Origin: Calothrix sp. NIES-4105
GTDB lineage: Bacteria > Cyanobacteriota > Cyanobacteriia > Cyanobacteriales > Nostocaceae
Length of the DNA stretch: 64,000 nt
Direction: 5' to 3'
Assembly: GCF_002368415.1 (NCBI RefSeq)
Contig: NZ_AP018290.1
Location: forward strand, 2,111,470 to 2,175,469
Part shown: positions 27,722 through 36,600 of the stretch, one piece after another
How positions within the stretch are numbered: the stretch's first letter is position 1
Layout: each line of letters starts with the position of its first letter
Made by a program: the position numbers and the translations under genes
Notes under the pieces: generated by a model
Databases searched by the model: none
The model's input: only the letters and a program-made list of their open reading frames with translations
What the model was told of the DNA's origin: nothing

Positions 27722-29041
27722 TTAAAGCAATAGCGCTGCTCGTTCTGCTAGGTTGGAGCGTTCACCTTTACCTAGGGTGATGTGACCTGCGAGAGGTTCT
27801 TCTTTAAAGCGTTCGACTACGTAAGTTAGACCGTTACTTGCTGCATCAACATAAGGATTATCTATTTGATCTGGATCTCCTGTTAATATTATTTTTGTAC
27901 CTTCCCCAGCGCGCGTTAAAATTGTTTTGACTTCGTGGGGTGTTAAGTTTTGCGCTTCATCAACAACTAAAAATTGCTTGGGTATAGTTCGACCACGGAT
28001 ATATGTTAATGGTTCGATTTGCAGCATACCACGCTCGATGAGTTCTTCGTGCCCTCGGCGCCAGTGTGCGGGTTTTCCAGAAGGGTCTTGTGTACCAAAG
28101 ATTAAATCAAAGTTGTCATATAAGGGTTGCATCCAAGGAGTAAGTTTATCTTCGATATCTCCTGGTAAAAAGCCAATGTCCCTTCCCATTGGTACAACAG
28201 GACGAGATATAAGCAACCGTGTGTAAATACGTTCGTCGGCAACTTTTTGCAATCCTGCAGCAATAGCAAGCAGCGTTTTTCCTGTACCAGCTTTTCCTAC
28301 CAGCGTTACCAAAGGTATAGAATCGTTCAATAATAAATCAAGAGCAAATTTTTGTTCGCGGTTGCGAGGTTGAATGCGAGAAACGCTACCGTTCGAGATT
28401 TTGGCAAGCGGAACAATTCTACCGTGGGTAACTATTCCCAAACCAGTGTGGGAAGGGTTTAATTTATCAACAAGAGTTACAGCTTGGTTTGGGAAGAACT
28501 CTGACTCAAGTATGACGCATCCTAGCTTAAATAATTGGTCAATATCTGATGTGTCTACTAGTACTTCTGCTGTACCAGTATAAAGTTCATCGATATCAAC
28601 TTTGTCGGTTTCGTAATCTTCTGCATCTAAACCAACTGCATTAGCTTTAATACGTAAGTTCGTATCTTTACTTACCAATACTACGTGTGATGTTCCTGTT
28701 CGTTTTATTTCTAGAGCAACCGCGAGAATTGCATTGTCTCCATTACCATGTGCAAGTTCAACGGGAAGCGAGTTTAATATTTCTCGACTGCATAGCGCTA
28801 CTCTCACGCTACCACTATTATTTATTGGAACTCCATCTATTAAATGACCTTGTTCGCGCAAAGCATCCAAAGCGCGCGATACTTGACGTGCGTTGCGTCC
28901 AGTCATTTCCGCTTGCTTCTTAAAGCGGTCGAGTTCTTCTATCACTGTAATAGGTAAGACTACATCATTGTCCTGAAACCGTAACATTGCGGTTGGGTCA
29001 TGCAGCAGAACGTTGGTATCTAGGACAAAGGTTTTTTTCAT
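27722..29041 (-). CDS. PIN domain-PhoH-like ATPase
   Basis: A 439-residue cytoplasmic protein. An N-terminal PIN domain (about 1-140, TFVLDTNVLLHDP with the first catalytic Asp, then VLPITVIEELD) is fused to a PhoH-type P-loop ATPase (about 230-430, Walker A LVGKAGTGKTLLA, Walker B FLVVDEAQNL, and LTGDPDQID). This is the YlaK/PhoH2-like family, which couples an RNase-type PIN domain with RNA-dependent ATPase or helicase activity in studied members. ATG 29041 (MKKTFVLDTN) is chosen because the homologous part begins there; ATG 29071 would add ten unrelated residues. It is monocistronic. Confidence 0.9.
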   Translation of the reverse strand: MKKTFVLDTNVLLHDPTAMLRFQDNDVVLPITVIEELDRFKKQAEMTGRNARQVSRALDALREQGHLIDGVPINNSGSVRVALCSREILNSLPVELAHGNGDNAILAVALEIKRTGTSHVVLVSKDTNLRIKANAVGLDAEDYETDKVDIDELYTGTAEVLVDTSDIDQLFKLGCVILESEFFPNQAVTLVDKLNPSHTGLGIVTHGRIVPLAKISNGSVSRIQPRNREQKFALDLLLNDSIPLVTLVGKAGTGKTLLAIAAGLQKVADERIYTRLLISRPVVPMGRDIGFLPGDIEDKLTPWMQPLYDNFDLIFGTQDPSGKPAHWRRGHEELIERGMLQIEPLTYIRGRTIPKQFLVVDEAQNLTPHEVKTILTRAGEGTKIILTGDPDQIDNPYVDAASNGLTYVVERFKEEPLAGHITLGKGERSNLAERAALLL

Positions 29042-29377
29042 AGCATTTATTTTACGTTGGCACCCAAACACAGATAAATTCTAAATTTCAAGTATTGAAT
29101 TTGAGATTCAATATCAAATTTATCAAAATTTAAATTTAAAAATTATTTGTATTTATTTACAAGACAAATTTACACCAAAAAGTGTTACATAGTTTATACC
29201 AAAAGATATTCAATCGAAAGTAAAGCTATTTTAAAAGCTTAAAAAATATCTAGTAGGTATACCTATATTTATATATTCCATCAGATTGGCGCCTGACACC
29301 AACCGTAAAATTTCGGGTTTATTGAGAAGTACCACTATCAGTGTAAGATTAGTTATGAAGTTAGTAGAAGGTGCTGT
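29042..29377. other. A/T-rich spacer
   Basis: No gene recognised. The first half is very A/T-rich and probably holds the promoter of the PhoH-like gene. One GGCGCC lies near 29288. Confidence 0.4.
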
Positions 29378-29488
29378 ATGCCAGACCCTGACAAAAACAT
29401 TATCAAGATCGACCCTTTGACTGTTGTGGTTATTTTAGCCGTACTTATTCTGGCGCCACTTTTACTAACAGGTTTCCTCGGACAGTGA
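29378..29488 (+). CDS. Possible 36-residue single-helix membrane protein
   Basis: ATG 29378 opens a frame for MPDPDKNIIKIDPLTVVVIL and then AVLILAPLLLTGFLGQ, a short charged head and one clear transmembrane helix. AGAAGG lies 7 bp upstream as a possible ribosome binding site. Its 3' end overlaps the convergent hydrolase gene by 24 bp. Not recognised; the composition makes it a better candidate than a random frame. Confidence 0.5.
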   Translation: MPDPDKNIIKIDPLTVVVILAVLILAPLLLTGFLGQ

Positions 29489-30331
29489 ATCCTTTTGCGC
29501 TTGGAGAAACTTGCCAACCGTTCGATTAAACTCTTCAGGTTTAGTCAAAAATGCCCAGTGATTACCGGGTACTGTAACAACCTGCAAATTTTTGAGGTAA
29601 GTTTTGTACGGTTTCAGCTGCCACTCTTGACGGTTAACACCTTTTTCTGGCTGGATAAACAACGACGGTATATCAATAGGTGTTGTAAAACCAGGAGCGC
29701 GCATAACCTCCTCAAAAATACCATCGCGCCCAGCTATAGTAAATTTACTACCCCAAGTCCCATTACTATTTTGCTCAATACTGGCTTTAAAAACTTCTTG
29801 TTGTAAAGGTGTCCAATCTTTATATTGATTCATCTGTCTAGCTTTTTCTAAAGCAGCTTCGTAAGTTGGGAAAGGACCCATTCCTTGGAGAAAAGGTAAT
29901 ACTTTGTACAAAAGTGGGAATGTTAGCTTGAAAATGCTAGGTATTTTCCAGATAAATATCGGGTCTATCAGTATCATACTCCGCAGGCGCCGAGGATTCT
30001 GACGTGCCCAAATTGCCGCTAGTTTTCCCGACCACGAATGTGCAACTACATGAGCGGAAGACCAACCGAGTTTATCCATTAGCGCTTCGAGGTCATTTAT
30101 TGCTAGCTCAAAACTGTAGTTGTCTTTTTCAGGTTTGCCGCTTTCACCATGACCCCGCATATCTGGCGCCACAATATGATAGTCATGCGCTAAATACTCA
30201 CCAGTACTCAACCAAACCAGCGCATTATCTGCCATACCATGCAGTAACAGCAGTGGTTGTTGTCCTTGATTCCATTCGAGGTAAGATAGCTCGATATCCG
30301 GTTTTATACAAGTATGGCGTACAGGCATCAT
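29465..30331 (-). CDS. Alpha/beta-fold hydrolase
   Basis: A 288-residue soluble hydrolase. It has the oxyanion region LLLLHGMADNALVW, the PDMRGHGESGKP segment, the nucleophile elbow VVAHSWSGKLA (AHSWS in place of the commoner GHSxG) and a C-terminal catalytic His in VPGNHWAFLTKPEEF. The family covers esterases, lipases, haloalkane dehalogenases and others, so the substrate is unknown. Either of two adjacent ATGs (30331 or 30328) could be the start. It stands alone. Confidence 0.88.
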   Translation of the reverse strand: MMPVRHTCIKPDIELSYLEWNQGQQPLLLLHGMADNALVWLSTGEYLAHDYHIVAPDMRGHGESGKPEKDNYSFELAINDLEALMDKLGWSSAHVVAHSWSGKLAAIWARQNPRRLRSMILIDPIFIWKIPSIFKLTFPLLYKVLPFLQGMGPFPTYEAALEKARQMNQYKDWTPLQQEVFKASIEQNSNGTWGSKFTIAGRDGIFEEVMRAPGFTTPIDIPSLFIQPEKGVNRQEWQLKPYKTYLKNLQVVTVPGNHWAFLTKPEEFNRTVGKFLQAQKDSLSEETC

Positions 30332-30431
30332 ATGCAGAAAAATATGCGCGAAAAATATCTCTCAAAATACTACAGCTAAGTTGAAATTATCGCTATATTC
30401 AAAGAAAAGGCATTCAGGTGAATTATTAACT

Positions 30432-30885
30432 ATGGTACTAATACCAAGAGCGACCCTTTGAAGAAATTGAAATCTTACACCGTCAAATGGATAGAATATT
30501 TGACCAGATATTTGGTGATGGTGGTAGTAGCTATAACTTACCAACACTACAAAAACCGAATATCGAATTAAGAGATACTTTCGACAGCTTGATTTTACGT
30601 GCTGAAATACCAGGTGTTGATAATAAAGATTTAGAGGTAGAAGTCGCATGAAAAGCTGTGTTAATTAGAGGTGAGATACGTTACAATAATCACTCAAATA
30701 AGCACGGTTTTTATCATACAGAACTTAAGTATGGTAAGTTTCAACGAGTTATTAACTTACCAGTAGCTGTGAAGAACGAACAGGTAAATGCTGAATTTAA
30801 AAATGGTATCTTAACTTTGATATTACCCAAAGACCAAAATACTTAATCCAAAGTTGTAAAAATTAACTTTGGCGACAATAACCGT
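30432..30885 (+). pseudogene. Decayed Hsp20/alpha-crystallin small heat-shock gene
   Basis: From near ATG 30432 the sequence needs a frame change to reach FEEIEILHRQMDRIFDQIFG. The alpha-crystallin domain follows (LRDTFDSLILRAEIPGVDNK, then LEVEV). A TGA at 30649-30651 breaks the domain; the frame resumes with KAVLIRGEIRYNN and FQRVINLPVAVKNEQVNAEF up to a second stop at 30844-30846. Beyond it the expected C-terminal tail SKVVKINFGD is still readable. One frame change and two stops show a dead small heat-shock protein gene. The lesions are few, so the inactivation looks fairly recent. Confidence 0.85.
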
Positions 30886-30993
30886 GTACTTTTTAGCTTA
30901 ATTGTACTTTATCCGGTGCCGAAGGTTTTAGATGTTTCTGTTCAACGCACGTAAAAACGCGATAAATAACCCTGTTGGCAAATAGGAAGGGGT

Positions 30994-31069
30994 CTTATAT
31001 CATGTCCGAATGCTTACCGTTACATGTAAGGTCTGTACCGGAGCGGGCAATCAACCGGGCATGATATAA
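30994..31069. other. Long-stem inverted repeat (possible structured RNA or small mobile element)
   Basis: TTATATCATGTCCG (30994-31007) pairs with CGGGCATGATATAA (31056-31069) over 14 bp with a single G-U pair. The 48-base loop contains further short palindromes such as TTACATGTAA. It lies between the Hsp20 remnant and a toxin-antitoxin pair. No family is recognised. Confidence 0.5.
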
Positions 31070-31164
31070 ATTTATTAGACTTACCTGTTTACGTTACAAA
31101 TCAGTTGGTTGTAAAGCTTTATCACCTTTTACTATATAATTAGAGTGTTTAGGGTTTTTATACT

Positions 31165-31407
31165 ATGAGATTTTACACATTACCAGGAGTTCTGGCTGAT
31201 TTGGAAAATTTTAGCTTAGAAGAATTATTGGAAGTCAAAAGAAAGGTTGATAAACTTGTTGCTTCGTCAGTGCAGCAGGCAAACGAGCAAAGTGACATGC
31301 AAGCTTTGGATGCAATGATTGGACTTGTAGAGGAATGGTTACAAGATGATTCAGGATATGATGAGTCAGTTTACCCTCATATAAAGGCGGGTTTAGTTCA
31401 AGATTAA
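31165..31407 (+). CDS. Putative antitoxin of a PIN-domain toxin module
   Basis: An 80-residue, mostly acidic and helical protein (LEELLEVKRKVDKLVAS) placed 13 bp upstream of a PIN-domain gene. No DNA-binding motif is obvious. The assignment rests on size, composition and position. Confidence 0.65.
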   Translation: MRFYTLPGVLADLENFSLEELLEVKRKVDKLVASSVQQANEQSDMQALDAMIGLVEEWLQDDSGYDESVYPHIKAGLVQD

Positions 31408-31420
31408 ATTTACCCAAAAA

Positions 31421-31885
31421 ATGCAACAATTAGTTTTGCTAGATGCTAATCCATTGTCAGAAGTTATTCATCCTAAGATCAAACCAGCAGTCAAAAATTG
31501 GGTGCAATTTTTGAGGGATAATAAGATTGCTTTAAAAGCTCCTGAAATCAGTGTCTATGAGGTGAGGCGAGAGTTAATAAGGTTAGATAATAACAAAAGT
31601 ATTAATCGACTTAATAGATTTATAAGTCATAGTTTAATACATATTGATTCAGAAACATTTGAGCAAGCTGCTGTATTTTGGGCTGAAGTACGGAAACAAG
31701 GAAAGCCAACATCCGATGATAAAAGCTTGGACTGCGACGCTATTCTAGCAGCACAGGCTTTGCAGCAGCTTGAATACTATGACAAGGTAACTGTTATTAC
31801 GACTAATGTTAAACATATAGAACGTTTTGCTGTAAATAATGATTTAGAGATAATTGATTGGGTAACTACCTTAAACTCATTTTAA
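31421..31885 (+). CDS. PIN-domain toxin (VapC-like ribonuclease)
   Basis: A 154-residue PIN protein with the first acidic residue in VLLDANPLSEVIHP, a central Glu in ISVYEVRRELIRLD and the downstream acidic cluster SLDCDAILAAQAL. PIN toxins cleave RNA, often tRNA or rRNA, when their antitoxin is lost. The 13-bp spacing to the preceding gene fits a type II module. Its 3' end overlaps the extended but unlikely start of cbiD. Confidence 0.85.
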   Translation: MQQLVLLDANPLSEVIHPKIKPAVKNWVQFLRDNKIALKAPEISVYEVRRELIRLDNNKSINRLNRFISHSLIHIDSETFEQAAVFWAEVRKQGKPTSDDKSLDCDAILAAQALQQLEYYDKVTVITTNVKHIERFAVNNDLEIIDWVTTLNSF

Positions 31886-31932
31886 AGACGAATCTTGATG
31901 CTAATTACCATTCCATTGATAAAACTAATCTA

Positions 31933-32997
31933 ATGGCACGTACAGGTTACACTCTACCAGTTTTTGCGGTTGCTGCGGCTAAGGCTGCTTTACTTCGTTT
32001 ACAAAATATTACAGAATCTGTAATTACTCTTGATTTGCTTGATAGTACGGCAAAGATTGATATACAGCAAGTTGCTGTTTTAGATATAGATACTGCTTTG
32101 GCTATTACAAAAAGTGACCCAGGAGATAATTTAGATTTAACTAAGAATACTCCAATTTGGGCTTTAGTAAAGTTATCAGCACGACAAGAAAACGCGTTAG
32201 TTTTGGAAGCTGGTGAAGGTTTGGGGAAAAATGCAATGGGGGAAGCTGCTATTTATAGCTTTGCTCGTAAGTTATTTGAGGCTAATTTATTAGCTTTAAT
32301 ACCTGAAGATAAAACTGCTACTGTTAGAATTATTTTACCGGAAGGGCGCCTACTTGCACAACGCACATCAAATGAGGCTTTTGGAATATTAGAGGGTTTA
32401 GCTTTACTCGGTACTAGCGGTATTTCTAAACCGCTGAGTGCTGAAGAACACTTAGAAGAGTTTCGTACTAATTTACAAGACAAAGTTAAGAAGAATCCGG
32501 ATTTAGTATTTTGTATAGGTAGTAATGGTTTCTCTGTAGCACAACGTTTATCTATACCAGAGGATAGTATCGTACAAACTGGAAACTGGATAGGCGCCTT
32601 GCTTGTGGAGGCAGGTTTGTATAAAGCTAATTCAGTATTATTATTAGGATATCAAGGTAAACTGATTAAGTTAGCTGGTGGGATTTTTAATACGTCGAGT
32701 CATCTAGCTGATGCGAAGTTAGAAATTATTGCTGCTGCGGTTGTGGAAGTGGGGGGAGATATGCAAGCAGTGAAAGCAGTGTTAGAAGCTCAGACAGCAG
32801 ATGCAGCGCATAAAATTTTGATTGAATTAGGGTTAGCAGATAATGTATTTGGGTATTTAGCAGATAAAATTAGTCAGAAAGCCGAAATTTATGTCAAAAA
32901 ATATGCGGATGTTTATATAACAGTAGGAGTGATTTTATTTGACCGTAAAGGAGAGATAATAACCCGTAGGGGCGGGTTAACCAACCATCCACACTGA
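31933..32997 (+). CDS. cbiD: Cobalt-precorrin-5B (C1)-methyltransferase
   Basis: A 354-residue enzyme that methylates C1 of cobalt-precorrin-5B in the cobalt-early (anaerobic-type) cobalamin pathway. ATG 31933 (MARTGYTLPVFAVAAAKAAL) matches the usual RxGYTxPVFA start of CbiD; an in-frame TTG at 31858 would overlap the toxin gene. The glycine-rich TIRIILPEGR-like region (VRIILPEGRLLAQRTSNEAF) and the VFCIGSNGF stretch are visible. It is followed 74 bp later by cobK. Confidence 0.93.
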   Translation: MARTGYTLPVFAVAAAKAALLRLQNITESVITLDLLDSTAKIDIQQVAVLDIDTALAITKSDPGDNLDLTKNTPIWALVKLSARQENALVLEAGEGLGKNAMGEAAIYSFARKLFEANLLALIPEDKTATVRIILPEGRLLAQRTSNEAFGILEGLALLGTSGISKPLSAEEHLEEFRTNLQDKVKKNPDLVFCIGSNGFSVAQRLSIPEDSIVQTGNWIGALLVEAGLYKANSVLLLGYQGKLIKLAGGIFNTSSHLADAKLEIIAAAVVEVGGDMQAVKAVLEAQTADAAHKILIELGLADNVFGYLADKISQKAEIYVKKYADVYITVGVILFDRKGEIITRRGGLTNHPH

Positions 32998-33071
32998 AAA
33001 CGCATAATCATCTAAACCCGCCCCCACCCATACGTTACGCAATACGTATAATTAATTTAAAATGTAGATTC

Positions 33072-33899
33072 ATGAAACGAACCACAAAGGAGACAAAGGA
33101 CACAAAGGAAGAGGGGAAAAAAGTTTCATTATTAATATTGGGTGGAACTGGTGATGCTTCAGAACTAGCCAAACAAGCTTCTAACATACCTAGTTTAGAG
33201 GTGAGAGTATCACTTGCTGGTCGTACTAGTCAACCTAGTGATGTGTCTGGAATAGTTAGGATAGGTGGTTTCGGTGGTGTTGATGGGTTGGTAACGTATT
33301 TACGCGCGGAACAAATAGACTTACTTATTGATGCTACTCACCCGTTTGCGTCACAAATATCATGGAATGCAGCAGCAGCAGTAAATATTGTTGGAATACC
33401 TAGTTTAATGCTTGTTCGTCCAGGGTGGGAAAAAGATAAGAGTGATAACTGGGTGGAAGTAGAAAATGTCGAAGCAGCAGCGAATATTCTTCCTGGTTTG
33501 GCAAAACGAGTTTTTTTGACTATTGGCAGACAACAACTGGCGCCTTTTGCCTATCTCAATAATATCTGGTTTTTAATGCGCGCGATTGACCCTCCTTCAC
33601 CGGATATACCTTTACCACAGGGAAAATTATTACTTGCACGCGGTCCTTTTTCGCTGGAAGACGAGAAGAAACTTTTACTTGAGTACGAAATAGATACTGT
33701 TGTTAGTAAAAATAGCGGTGGTGGCGCCACTTATGCGAAAATTATTGCCGCGCGGGAATTAGGAATAAAGGTAGTTATGGTACAGCGTTCACCGATACCA
33801 GAAGGAGAAAAAACTACTTCGGCCGAAGGTGCGATGATGTGGTTGGTTGATAAGTTGAGTTTTTACCACAGAGACACAGAGACACAGAGTAAGAGTTAA
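33072..33899 (+). CDS. cobK: Precorrin-6A (cobalt-precorrin-6A) reductase
   Basis: A 275-residue NAD(P)H-dependent reductase with LLILGGTGDASELA at the start, LLIDATHPFASQIS and VVSKNSGGGATYAKI further on, all hallmarks of CobK/CbiJ. The first dozen residues (KRTTKETKDTKEE) and the last dozen (YHRDTETQSK) are encoded by copies of the interspersed ACCACAAAG/ACCACAGAG repeat, so both ends appear to have been extended or replaced by repeat DNA. No other start lies before the conserved core, so translation must begin at ATG 33072 in the repeat. It is functionally linked to cbiD and cbiET. Confidence 0.93.
   Translation: MKRTTKETKDTKEEGKKVSLLILGGTGDASELAKQASNIPSLEVRVSLAGRTSQPSDVSGIVRIGGFGGVDGLVTYLRAEQIDLLIDATHPFASQISWNAAAAVNIVGIPSLMLVRPGWEKDKSDNWVEVENVEAAANILPGLAKRVFLTIGRQQLAPFAYLNNIWFLMRAIDPPSPDIPLPQGKLLLARGPFSLEDEKKLLLEYEIDTVVSKNSGGGATYAKIIAARELGIKVVMVQRSPIPEGEKTTSAEGAMMWLVDKLSFYHRDTETQSKS
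33081..33112 (+). repeat. ACCACAAAG-type interspersed repeat at the 5' end of cobK
   Basis: ACCACAAAGGAGACAAAGG and the following CACAAAGGAAG belong to the family also seen at 8495-8565, 33865, 44892 and 52001. Confidence 0.65.
33865..33890 (+). repeat. ACCACAGAG-type interspersed repeat at the 3' end of cobK
   Basis: ACCACAGAGACACAGAGAC continuing with ACAGAG encodes the C-terminal YHRDTETQ of cobK. Confidence 0.65.
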
Positions 33900-33995
33900 G
33901 AGAGGTTTTGCTGTGTATTACCTAGCCTCTTAAATATTTACCTGTTTTATACTAAATTAAGTAAACTCAAAATATTTTTCGACTACTATATGGTA

Positions 33996-34322
33996 ATGTC
34001 TATCGTTGCTGACCCTGTTCCACTCATCGCTGATGCAAATAATGTTATCCGAGTTGGTAAAACTCGCGTAACTTTGGATACACTTATTATTGCTTTTCTT
34101 GAAGGAGCAACAGCAGAGGAAATTGTAGAGCAGTATCCATCACTACTACTTTCTGACGTTTATTCAGTAATTGGTTACTACTTACGGCACAAAATAGAAG
34201 TAGATACCTATCTTTCAGAACGTCAAGCGAAAGCAGACGAAGTTCGCCAAGAGGCAGAAAAACGTTTTAACCCGATTGGAATACGTGAACGCTTATTAGC
34301 AAGACGCAACCAACAACAGTAA
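33996..34322 (+). CDS. DUF433-family antitoxin
   Basis: A 108-residue protein with the DUF433 signature: a conserved RVTLDTLIIAFLEGATAEEI segment and EQYPSLLLSDVYSVIGYYL, forming a helix-turn-helix-like unit. It sits 8 bp before a DUF5615 PIN-like gene, the standard pairing of this toxin-antitoxin type. ATG 33996 or 33990 may be used. Confidence 0.85.
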   Translation: MSIVADPVPLIADANNVIRVGKTRVTLDTLIIAFLEGATAEEIVEQYPSLLLSDVYSVIGYYLRHKIEVDTYLSERQAKADEVRQEAEKRFNPIGIRERLLARRNQQQ

Positions 34323-34330
34323 AACTTATT

Positions 34331-34684
34331 ATGCTACGATTTTTGGCTGATGAGAACTTTAATAATCAAATTGTACGTGGTGTTCTGCGTCGAAATCCAG
34401 ATGTTGATATAGTTCGCGTTCAAGATGTAGGCTTATCTGAGGCAGATGACCCAACTGTATTAGAGTGGGCTGCACAGCAAGGGCGAATTGTACTAACTCA
34501 TGACGTAGCAACAATGACAGACTTTGCATATCAGAGAGTACTAGCTGGTTTGTCAATGCCAGGTTTATTTGAGGTTAGCCGTCGCGTTCCAGTAGGTTTA
34601 GTAATCGAGGAAATCTTACTTATTGCAGAGTGCAGTTTAGAAGACGAGTGGGAAGGGCAAGTGAGATTTTTACCTTTAAGGTAG
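34331..34684 (+). CDS. DUF5615 PIN-like toxin
   Basis: A 117-residue protein beginning LRFLADENFNNQIVRGVLRR and with VLTHDVATMTDFAYQRV in the middle, the acidic motifs of the DUF5615/Mut7-C-like PIN subgroup. It is the predicted RNase partner of the DUF433 protein just upstream. The pair interrupts the cobalamin genes. Confidence 0.85.
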   Translation: MLRFLADENFNNQIVRGVLRRNPDVDIVRVQDVGLSEADDPTVLEWAAQQGRIVLTHDVATMTDFAYQRVLAGLSMPGLFEVSRRVPVGLVIEEILLIAECSLEDEWEGQVRFLPLR

Positions 34685-35343
34685 CAATAAAAATAGGGGT
34701 GGTTCAGCTAATGTTAGATATTACATTTTACTTACATAACAAAGAAGAAGCTGAAGTTGTTGAAATCCCTGAAAATTTTGGGTAGATAGTTTGTGCGTTT
34801 GTTCTAGCTGCATCCAAAACAAAATTAAGTAAAGTCAGAACTACTGGAAAAAGCCACACACCACGTTGTCGGAGTATCATTTACAAGCCTCCAATATTAA
34901 ATAAATATTAATTTTCACAAAGGCTAATCCTAACCTGTGCAAATTGATGATTAAATCGCTCCTTTGACTCTACCTATTAATTAATATCAAATGCTGAGTT
35001 CTTTTTCTATTCATAATCTTTTGCTTAACTTGTGATTTTTTTTGCTGTTGCAACAAAAATTTCCGCCAACATGAGTGATTGATTTTGGTAAATTCCAGTT
35101 TCCATAACTAATGATAGTTTTATTTGAAGAGAGTCTGCGCGTCAAAAACACACCCTGAATTGCTTGTAAAATAAGCGTTTAAGACTTTATTGACATATAA
35201 TTCTAAAAAAAAATCAACAATAAAATAATATGTAAAAATTCAGACTTATTTAAATATGTCAATACCCTTGATGGTGGATATATAAACAAAAATAATTGCT
35301 ATAACAAAAGCCCTGTCCCGGATTTCAAGTTTATTTAAAATAA

Positions 35344-35499
35344 TCAGCGCACGCTAAGTACGCAAGAACCGAAAGCTTGATAGAACGACCTCTAAACCTC
35401 TGGATATTTGAGAATTATCTTGATTTAAATGCTCTGGTAGGAAGGCGTTTAATTGTTGCTTTGGGAAGCAATAATATTATATCTGTAACAGATGGTTAA
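35344..35499 (+). other. Unidentified open frame of 51 residues without a start
   Basis: The frame between two stops reads LIERPLNLWIFENYLDLNAL and GRRLIVALGSNNIISVTDG, which looks like real protein rather than random translation. There is no ATG, so it is probably the tail of a lost gene. Not recognised. Confidence 0.35.
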
Positions 35500-35550
35500 A
35501 TTTAAAAAGGATGATAATAGTTAGTATTATTTGTCACTAAATATTACGTA

Positions 35551-35578
35551 GACTGCCAAACGGAAGTTTGGCAGTCTA
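35551..35578. terminator. Hairpin, possible terminator
   Basis: AGACTGCCAAAC and GTTTGGCAGTCT form a near-perfect 12-bp stem around a short loop at about 35551-35579. No gene end is close by, so it may be a leftover of the lost gene at 35344-35499. Confidence 0.5.
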
Positions 35579-35787
35579 TCTGTAATCAGGTAGGGCTACA
35601 GAGCCACATCATGTAGTTCTCGCGCTTTAGCTTCCTGGTAATTGCTCTTGTTGTGCGGGTGAAAGTTGCTGCGTCTCAATCGAGATAGGTTTGAACGGCT
35701 TGAATGTATTGATGTCCACGCAGTTGGTAGAATCCAGCTTGGTTCTGAGTTCAGCGCACCCGCTTATGAATTCAATCATCTGGAGCG

Positions 35788-36590
35788 CTTGTCCATCATA
35801 CATTAGGTACTGGCGATTTTTCCATGTTTGCCCAGATGTATGAGAAGGTAACGGCAGCGCAAGCATATTTGACACCGGAGAATGCAACAGCAGAAATCGA
35901 CAGAGTTTTAGGTGTTTGCCTTCTCAAGAAATTACCGAGTATGCTTGATAAAGCATCAAAACCAGTAATTATTGCTGACTTGGGTGTGGAGCGCTATCAC
36001 TTGCAAGAAGAATTACGATCACTTCTTGACGCTACTGGATACCCTTATGCCACTATGACTATGGGGAAGGGGCTGCTTGAGGAAACGCACCCGCAATTTA
36101 TCGGTATATATGACGGTGCTGTCAGGCGGTAATTCCTTTACCAAAGGGAACCTCTTTTGTTGGACAAGTGCTTTGGGGTTCGATTGGCTACTCAGTAAGG
36201 TCAGCACTCGGTTGTGCAATCGCTGCTCCACAACGACGGTCTATCCTATTAGTTGGTGATGGGTCGTTTCAAATGACGGCACAAGAATTATCAACAATGT
36301 TACGCTATGACCTCAAGCCAATTATTATTTTGATTAACAACGATGGATACACAATAGAGCGTGACATCCACGGTGAGAAAATGCCATACAACGACATCCA
36401 ACCGTGGAAATATCACAAGCTGCATGAAGTTTTTGGTAACAATGGCTGGGGCGTGAAAGTAGCCACCGAGGCTGAGTTAGAATCGGCACTGCTTTCATCT
36501 GAACAAAATAGGGACAAACTTGCCTTTATTGAGATAGTGATGGACAAAATGGATAGCCCAAAGGTTATTTTAGAGATGTTGCAAAAATAG
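35788..36590 (+). pseudogene. Remnant of a pyruvate/indolepyruvate decarboxylase (TPP enzyme)
   Basis: The frame picks up abruptly at VHHTLGTGDFSMFAQMYEKV, which lies about 110 residues into such enzymes, and runs through TAAQAYLTPENATAEIDRVL and TGYPYATMTMGKGLLEETHP to IYDGA, then hits a stop near 36130. The C-terminal TPP-binding part resumes in another frame: PKGTSFVGQVLWGSIGYSVR, LLVGDGSFQMTAQELSTMLR with the GDG motif, and ILINNDGYTIERDIHG. The start and the middle of the gene are lost, so it cannot make enzyme. A functional copy would convert pyruvate or indolepyruvate to the aldehyde. Confidence 0.88.
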
Positions 36591-36600
36591 AGAATTAAAA

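Larger units (their letters stand above)
34685..35787. other. Gene-poor 1.1-kb region with remnants
   Basis: No confident gene. A 24-codon frame at 34711 (MLDITFYLHNKEEAEVVEIP) stops early. Another frame at 35344-35499 reads like protein (see separate entry). The middle, about 34900-35330, is A/T-rich without clear signals. A 15-base hairpin, AGACTGCCAAAC...GTTTGGCAGTCT, lies near 35550-35580 as a possible terminator. The last part, 35600-35787, has an open minus-strand frame of unknown nature adjoining the decarboxylase remnant. Confidence 0.45.

Noticed and set aside
31858-31932. N-terminal extension of cbiD
   Set aside because: It would overlap the PIN toxin gene and start at TTG; CbiD begins at the RTGYTLPVFA motif.
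35627-35887. 86-residue minus-strand frame at the decarboxylase remnant
   Set aside because: Its first third is antisense to the decarboxylase sequence. The rest might be another remnant or inverted piece but shows no motif I can name.
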